Positions 59,572 to 64,000 of a DNA stretch of 64,000 nucleotides are shown here, one piece after another. Source of the DNA: Silicimonas sp. Lineage in GTDB: Bacteria > Pseudomonadota > Alphaproteobacteria > Rhodobacterales > Rhodobacteraceae. The translations under genes were made by a program, and so were the position numbers. Within the stretch, counting starts at the first letter, position 1; each line of letters opens with the position of its first letter. The stretch is taken from contig JAJDUZ010000066.1 of NCBI GenBank assembly GCA_022826385.1, positions 1-64,000 on the forward strand, written 5' to 3'. Below the pieces are notes generated by a model. It did not search any database, had not been told where the DNA came from, and saw only the letters and a list, made by a program, of their open reading frames with translations.

Positions 59572-59616
59572 CGATTTCTTGCAAAGAAATCGGAACGGAA
59601 AATGGTCATTTTCCGT
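59572..59616. repeat. bipartite double-hairpin repeat, copy 3
   Basis: Hairpin A CGATTTCTT-gca-AAGAAATCG (59572-59592), 2 nt, then hairpin B ACGGAAAATG-gt-CATTTTCCGT (59595-59616). It lies between the divergent helicase (start 59507) and DMT transporter (start 59644) genes, so it cannot be a simple terminator here. Confidence 0.8.
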
Positions 59617-59643
59617 CCCCCTCCAGATCGCTAGGGTCGCAGC

Positions 59644-60570
59644 ATGACCCAAGACCGTCCTGTCCTTGGCATCCTTCTGATGCTTGGCTTCTGCATTGCC
59701 GCGCCAATGGGCGATGCATTGGCCAAGCTTTTGGGCGAGACGATGGACGTGGCCCAGCTTGTGGCGATCCGAATGGGGTTGCAGGTGCTGCTTCTGGCGC
59801 CAATCGTGGTGTTCGCCGCCATCCCGTTGGCCATGTCGCGCCGAGACATCGGTCTGTCAGCCGTCCGGGCGTTTCTTCACATATTGGGGATCGGCATGAT
59901 GTTCCTGTCGCTGCGGTACTTGCCGCTGGCGGATGCCGTGGCAATCGCCTTCGTGATGCCGTTTATCATGCTGATCCTTGGTCACTATGTGCTGGGGGAG
60001 GAGGTTGGACGCCGCCGCATCCTGGCCTGTTGCGTGGGCTTCATCGGCACCTGTCTGGTCATGCAGCCCAGCTTTGCCGAGGTGGGCTGGCCAGCCTTGC
60101 TGCCCCTAGGTGTTGCCCTCGATTTCGCGCTCTTCATGCTGGTGACACGCCAATTGGCGCGCTCGGTTGATCCGATAGCCCTGCAAATGGTCTCGGGCTT
60201 GTTCGCCTGCTTGATCGTGCTGCCTTTGCTGCCCCTGCTGGCAGGCGTGCCCGGCTTTGGTGTGATCTGGCCAGACACTATCGGTTGGGGGCTGGCGATC
60301 CTGATGGGAGCGCTGGGAACGATCGCGCATCTCTTGATGACATGGGCGCTGCGGTTCGCGCCTTCGGCGACTTTGGCGCCGATGCAATACCTGGAAATCC
60401 CGATGGCCGCCTTGCTGGGATGGTTGATTTTCAAGGAATTTCCCAATGGGCTTGCATTCGTCGGGATCTGTGTGACGATTGCCGCCGGACTTTACATCAT
60501 CCTGCGCGAACGACAGGTCAGCCGGTCAGCGCCTGCAGCACCGTCGGAAGTGCCTCCGCCGGCAGTATGA
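59644..60570 (+). CDS. DMT-superfamily transporter (EamA)
   Basis: 308 aa with ten predicted helices in two EamA halves: ILLMLGFCIAAPMGDALAKLL at the start, PLADAVAIAFVMPFIMLILG in the first half, and ATLAPMQYLEIPMAALLGWLIF in the second. EamA proteins export or import metabolites such as amino acids or riboflavin-like compounds; no substrate can be named. It starts 27 nt after the hairpin repeat. Its 3' end overlaps the convergent thiamine pyrophosphokinase gene by 53 nt. Confidence 0.88.
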   Translation: MTQDRPVLGILLMLGFCIAAPMGDALAKLLGETMDVAQLVAIRMGLQVLLLAPIVVFAAIPLAMSRRDIGLSAVRAFLHILGIGMMFLSLRYLPLADAVAIAFVMPFIMLILGHYVLGEEVGRRRILACCVGFIGTCLVMQPSFAEVGWPALLPLGVALDFALFMLVTRQLARSVDPIALQMVSGLFACLIVLPLLPLLAGVPGFGVIWPDTIGWGLAILMGALGTIAHLLMTWALRFAPSATLAPMQYLEIPMAALLGWLIFKEFPNGLAFVGICVTIAAGLYIILRERQVSRSAPAAPSEVPPPAV

Positions 60571-61177
60571 CAAGACAGCCCCGCGTCTTGAACGAAAGCG
60601 TCACTGGCCCTGTCACCCGGTTCGAGGTTCCGATGCGCCCGTCAGGCTCAAGGACAAGGCCGTCAATCGGCCATTCAAGGCCGCTGGATGTGCCTTCGAC
60701 GGCGCACATCGGGAAGAGAGACAGGCGCAACCCCATCGCGAGATCAAGCGAGAGGTGTGTCGGCGCGGCGAAAATCACGTCTTCCTCGCCAAGAATTATG
60801 ACCGGAGCGCCGTCGTGCTGCACCAATTCAGACAAGACCGCCAAAGTGTGATCGACCCGGGCCGCGGTGAAGCCGGTTGCCAGAATGAACGGAGCCTCAA
60901 TGTTCGTTAAGCATTTGTTGAAATCTGTGCTGTCTTGCTCGGCGACATGAACAAAGCGCGTTTCTGGCAAGGCGCTCCGGGTCTCGGATGTCAGCGAATC
61001 GAAGTCGCCAACAACGGCAATCGGCGAAAACCCGAAGCTGACACACTCATTTGCACCGCCATCCGCCGCCACCAGATCGGGTGCATGTTCCATCAATTTT
61101 TGCACGGCCGCCTTGCTGGGCGCCCCGCCACCAACCAGAGTAACCCCCCGAGAGGATTGAACATTGCCGTCCGTCAT
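60518..61177 (-). CDS. thiamine pyrophosphokinase
   Basis: 219 aa enzyme converting thiamine to thiamine diphosphate. Typical motifs: VAADGGANECVSFGFSPIAVVGDFDSL with the DGG and GDxDS boxes, QDSTDFNKCL and ATGFTAARVDHTLAVLSELV. This is the ThiN/TPK family. No thiamine transport gene is beside it. The convergent 53-nt overlap with the DMT gene means the last 17 or so codons of both are antiparallel. Confidence 0.92.
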   Translation of the reverse strand: MTDGNVQSSRGVTLVGGGAPSKAAVQKLMEHAPDLVAADGGANECVSFGFSPIAVVGDFDSLTSETRSALPETRFVHVAEQDSTDFNKCLTNIEAPFILATGFTAARVDHTLAVLSELVQHDGAPVIILGEEDVIFAAPTHLSLDLAMGLRLSLFPMCAVEGTSSGLEWPIDGLVLEPDGRIGTSNRVTGPVTLSFKTRGCLVILPAEALPTVLQALTG

Positions 61178-61317
61178 ACTGGACTGTCCCCGAATCTCTT
61201 GCCAAACGCCACAATTCTGACCCGAAAAAATCTTGCGATTTCCCCATATCCGTTCCTATTTTCGGTCGCCCGTTTGGTAAACACATTGTTGAAGAATGGG
61301 AGAAAGCGATCTCGCCG

Positions 61318-62922
61318 ATGACGAACGGTTCGACGAAAATCCTTACGGTGTCCTATGGAACCTTCAGCTGCACGCTGGAGGGCTTTGACGATCCTTTGGG
61401 GTCGATGCGTGAAATGGCGGAGTATTTCCGCGACCTTGCAGCCGATGATCGCTATTTCGGAGCCGAGCCTCCGACGCCCGATGTCGAAATGCTCCAGCGG
61501 ATTGCCGAGAAGGAAGTTCAGCGCCGCGTCGAGGCCCGTGTGACGGATACAGGGGTTGCCCTTGTTGCCGCCGATCCCGGACCGACGCCTCCCCCTGCAT
61601 CCGAAGCGCCGACTGCGCCCAAGCCGGATGCACAGCAAGACACGGCAGCTGCCGCCAAAGACCCAGGCACGTCCGGGCCGCTCACCTATGATGATGACTT
61701 TCTGATGGCCGACGAGCCTGAGGATGTCTTGCCGGTCGATCCCGACGCCCAGCTTGCCGTTGACGGCCCGGCCGAGAGCGTGGCCGAGAAGCTGCGCCGC
61801 ATTCGCGCCGTGGTCTCGCGCAACATGGAACTCGAGCACGAAGCGGCACGGCAGGAGCAGTCTCCGAATGCAGGCAACCCGGATTTGCGGGATCGCGCGC
61901 TCAGCGAGACCATCCAGCAGATTCAGGCCGACATTTCCGGGGACGAAGCCGATGCGGCTGCCGAGGTCATTTCTGCTGCGTCCACGCTTGCCGGCGATGA
62001 TGATACGGAAGACGAACCTGCGGATGTGGCGATAATCAGTTCCGACTGGGATTTCGAACCCGAGCTTTTGAACACGTCTGCCGAGGATGACACTGCTGAA
62101 GATGCGTCTCAGGCTGGTGTGAGCGAGGATGCGAAGAACGACGCAACCGCAGCAGAGAAGGCGTGGGACGACGCCGAAGACACTCCGAAGAAGGCGCGCA
62201 CCGTCTCCGAGATGCTTGGCAATGTAAGCGAGCGTGTTGCCGACGTGTCTGACGATGACGACACGTCCGAGTTTCCGTCTGCCACGTCGCGCACTCTGTC
62301 GCCCGAACCCGAAGCCGATGTCGGCCGCTTGCTGAGCGAGACCGACACCAAGCTGAACGACAATGAAACCGTGCGCCGCCGTCGCGTGATCTCGCAGATG
62401 CGCGCAGCGGTCGCGGCTACCAAGGCCGACCGGCTCGTCTCGCGGCAGGTTACACGCGAAGAACAGGAAGAGGCCGAGAAGAACCCGTACAGGGAAGATC
62501 TTTCGGAAGCTGTTGAAGAGGGTCCGCAGCCTGACACACCAGCCGAGGCCGACGCGGCTGCCGTTTCGTCACCGCCTTTAGTCTTGGTGTCATCGCAACG
62601 GATCGATTCCGAACCTGTGGCCCCCGAGAGCGCGGACGCTGCAGAGTTCGCGGCACAGGTTGGGGCAAAAGAACTGCCCGAGCTGATGGAAGCAGCGGCG
62701 GCCTATGCGATTTTCTCGGAAGGCCAGCCATCGTTCACGCGGCCCGAAATCATGCAAATGGTGACCCGCATGGACCCGTCGCTGGAAATGTCGCGCGAGG
62801 ACAGCCTGCGCTCGTTCGGTCAGTTGCTGCGGGAAGGCAAGTTCAAGAAGCTGGAACGTGGTCAATTCACCATCGATCAGGCCACGAAGTATCACCCGGA
62901 TCAGCGGGCCGCCGGAACCTGA
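61318..62922 (+). CDS. large acidic, mostly disordered protein with conserved ends
   Basis: 534 aa of unknown function. The first ~65 residues form a conserved-looking domain (KILTVSYGTFSCTLEGFDDP, MREMAEYFRDLAADDRYFG). The middle ~350 residues are low complexity, rich in A, D, E, P and S, with short basic blocks (VAEKLRRIRAVVSRNMELEH; RRRVISQMRAAVAATKADRL) that could be helices. The last ~80 residues look like a winged-helix fold (LMEAAAAYAIFSEGQPSFTRPEIMQMV). There is no signal peptide or membrane helix. I have seen this type only as 'hypothetical' in roseobacters. A chromosome- or RNA-associated scaffold is possible. Confidence 0.75.
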   Translation: MTNGSTKILTVSYGTFSCTLEGFDDPLGSMREMAEYFRDLAADDRYFGAEPPTPDVEMLQRIAEKEVQRRVEARVTDTGVALVAADPGPTPPPASEAPTAPKPDAQQDTAAAAKDPGTSGPLTYDDDFLMADEPEDVLPVDPDAQLAVDGPAESVAEKLRRIRAVVSRNMELEHEAARQEQSPNAGNPDLRDRALSETIQQIQADISGDEADAAAEVISAASTLAGDDDTEDEPADVAIISSDWDFEPELLNTSAEDDTAEDASQAGVSEDAKNDATAAEKAWDDAEDTPKKARTVSEMLGNVSERVADVSDDDDTSEFPSATSRTLSPEPEADVGRLLSETDTKLNDNETVRRRRVISQMRAAVAATKADRLVSRQVTREEQEEAEKNPYREDLSEAVEEGPQPDTPAEADAAAVSSPPLVLVSSQRIDSEPVAPESADAAEFAAQVGAKELPELMEAAAAYAIFSEGQPSFTRPEIMQMVTRMDPSLEMSREDSLRSFGQLLREGKFKKLERGQFTIDQATKYHPDQRAAGT

Positions 62923-62932
62923 CTTGTGAATC

Positions 62933-62961
62933 AAACTGGACCTAGGGTATAGGTCCAGTTT
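62933..62961. promoter_or_regulatory. 12-bp perfect inverted repeat at the MocR-regulator promoter
   Basis: AAACTGGACCTA and TAGGTCCAGTTT around the 5-nt spacer GGGTA, ending 1 nt before the ATG at 62963. The arm CTGGACCTA resembles the CTGGAC(T/C)TAA box of the MocR-type regulator TauR. A possible promoter overlaps it (TTGTGA 62924, 18 nt, TATAGG 62948), giving a nearly leaderless message and a site suited to self-repression. Confidence 0.75.
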
Positions 62962-62962
62962 T

Positions 62963-64000
62963 ATGGCGGTATCAGAAGAAACCTTCTTTCTCGACCCTTC
63001 CTTCGAAGGCACGTTGCAACAGCAAATCCAATCGCTGGTGGCCGAGGGCATTTTGTCCGGGCGCTTGCGATCGGGCGAGAAACTGCCCTCAACGCGGCGC
63101 TTGGCGCGCCATTTGGGGATCAGCCGGATCACTGTAACACTGGCCTATACCGAGCTTCAGGCGGATGATTACATCATCTCGAAGGGGCGCTCGGGTTACT
63201 ACGTGTCTCCGAATGCGCCGCAACCCCGTCTGACAGGGCAACCCATTGAGGATACCGGGAATGTCGACTGGGATGCGTTCCTTGGCACCCGCTTTTCCGA
63301 TGCCGAGTTGTTCCGGAAGCCGGCTGATTGGCAAAGCTATCGCTATCCGTTCATCTATGGGCAGGCCGACGCCTCGCTGTTCGATCACGCAAACTGGCGG
63401 CTTTGCGCGCTGCAAGCCTTGGGTCTGCGGGATTTCGAAGCGATGACCACGGACTATTTCGAGCGCGACGACCCGCGTCTGGTCGAGTTCATCGCGCGCC
63501 ACTCATTGCCGCGCCGGGGCATTCTTGCCGCACCGGACGAAATCCTTGTGACGCTGGGGGCGCAGAATGCGCTTTGGCTGGCCGCCGAAGTGCTGCTGGG
63601 GCCGGGCCGGACGGCGGTGATCGAAAGCCCATGCTATCCCGGTCTCAGCACGATCCTCGGCCGCCGCGGCGGTACCGTGCTGCCGGTGCCCGTTGATGCC
63701 GGTGGACTGCCTGTCGAGGCCATTCCGAAAGAAACGGATGTCGTCTTCACGACACCAAGCCACCACTGCCCAACATCCGTAACCATGCCGCTTGAACGGC
63801 GTCGGGCCTTGCTGGCGCAGGCCGAAGCCGACAACTTTCTGGTTGTCGAGGATGACTATGAATTCGAGATGTCGTTCCTGACACCGCCTTCGCCCGCCCT
63901 GAAATCGCTCGACAAGGAAGGCCGGGTCATTCACATCGGCTCGTTCTCGAAGTCGCTCTTCCCGGGCCTGCGTCTTGGCTACATCGTGGGCTCGCGCGCT
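62963..64000 (+). CDS. MocR-type regulator (GntR helix-turn-helix plus aminotransferase fold), cut by right edge
   Basis: 346 residues are visible and the frame is open to the window end, so it is absent from the ORF track. The N-terminal GntR winged helix is QIQSLVAEGILSGRLRSGEKLPSTRRLARHLGISRITVTLAY; a fold-type I aminotransferase domain follows (VTLGAQNALWLAAEVLLGPG, VVEDDYEFEM) and the PLP-lysine motif SFSKSLFPGLRLGY is present at the edge. Such proteins sense PLP or amine/taurine/ectoine-type effectors. ATG 62963 has no ribosome site; a leaderless start is likely. Its palindrome suggests autoregulation. Confidence 0.9.
   Translation, partial: MAVSEETFFLDPSFEGTLQQQIQSLVAEGILSGRLRSGEKLPSTRRLARHLGISRITVTLAYTELQADDYIISKGRSGYYVSPNAPQPRLTGQPIEDTGNVDWDAFLGTRFSDAELFRKPADWQSYRYPFIYGQADASLFDHANWRLCALQALGLRDFEAMTTDYFERDDPRLVEFIARHSLPRRGILAAPDEILVTLGAQNALWLAAEVLLGPGRTAVIESPCYPGLSTILGRRGGTVLPVPVDAGGLPVEAIPKETDVVFTTPSHHCPTSVTMPLERRRALLAQAEADNFLVVEDDYEFEMSFLTPPSPALKSLDKEGRVIHIGSFSKSLFPGLRLGYIVGSRA

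Noticed and set aside
1-64000. tRNA genes, CRISPR arrays, insertion sequences, prophage
   Set aside because: I looked for T-loop/acceptor patterns, regular direct repeats with spacers and transposase or integrase motifs and saw none I could support.

Overview
The window looks like a chromosomal segment of a GC-rich alphaproteobacterium of the Rhodobacterales (Roseobacter group). The gene contents and orders support this: rpoE-chrR beside a five-gene operon of the singlet-oxygen regulon type, DUF4170-waaA-lpxK, helicase-S4-fdxA-carD, and DUF1674/rsmB/heparinase/purH/lspA/DUF3035/M16-M16. I found no tRNA, rRNA, CRISPR, insertion sequence or prophage. Almost all of the DNA is coding; the only gene-free stretch above 300 bases is 36797-37149.

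Layout. 1-8.5 kb: a leftward group (mutY, an AlkB-type hydroxylase, and kbl cut by the window edge), then dciA-like and dsbA-like genes, then lipid A/Kdo genes (DUF4170, waaA, lpxK), a metallophosphoesterase and an aquaporin. 8.6-20.2 kb: a complete membrane-bound formate dehydrogenase (FDH3-type) locus. It has a polyferredoxin divergent from DUF3305-DUF3306, then a TorD-like chaperone, a small Tat protein, the molybdenum subunit (Cys at the metal site, not Sec), the Fe-S subunit, a TPR protein, cytochrome b (fdhC), a periplasmic WD40-cytochrome c fusion and two tiny membrane proteins. I infer a periplasmic formate oxidase whose electrons may go to the fused cytochrome c. 20.3-23.6 kb: glutamine amidotransferase, glutamine synthetase-like ligase and FAD oxidase, matching a gamma-glutamyl-polyamine route. 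23.7-29.8 kb: sigma factor RpoE and zinc anti-sigma ChrR, divergent from an overlapping five-gene operon, with an RpoE-type promoter visible on each side.

29.8-38 kb: an XRE regulator divergent from a small membrane protein across a near-perfect palindrome; a LysR/DUF1127 pair; an ATP-dependent DNA ligase without its usual partners; oligoendopeptidase F; a redoxin; an AraC regulator. 38-44.6 kb: an oligopeptide-type ABC importer (binding protein, two permeases, one fused double ATPase) with hairpins between its genes. 44.7-53.4 kb: housekeeping block (SdhAF4, RsmB, heparinase-like, PurH, LspA, DUF3035 lipoprotein, two M16 proteases). 53.5-62.9 kb: an NAD-dependent epimerase-like enzyme, TPR protein, CarD, ferredoxin, S4 protein, SUV3-like helicase, DMT transporter, thiamine pyrophosphokinase and a long acidic low-complexity protein. 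The right edge cuts a MocR-type regulator preceded by a 12-bp perfect inverted repeat.

The most interesting non-coding signal is a dispersed bipartite repeat seen three times (44.6, 56.7 and 59.6 kb). It has one conserved hairpin, exactly 2 nt, then a second perfect hairpin whose sequence differs at each site. Other strong signals are a duplicated GGTCA-N5-TGACC element at the formate dehydrogenase promoter and several clear operator palindromes.
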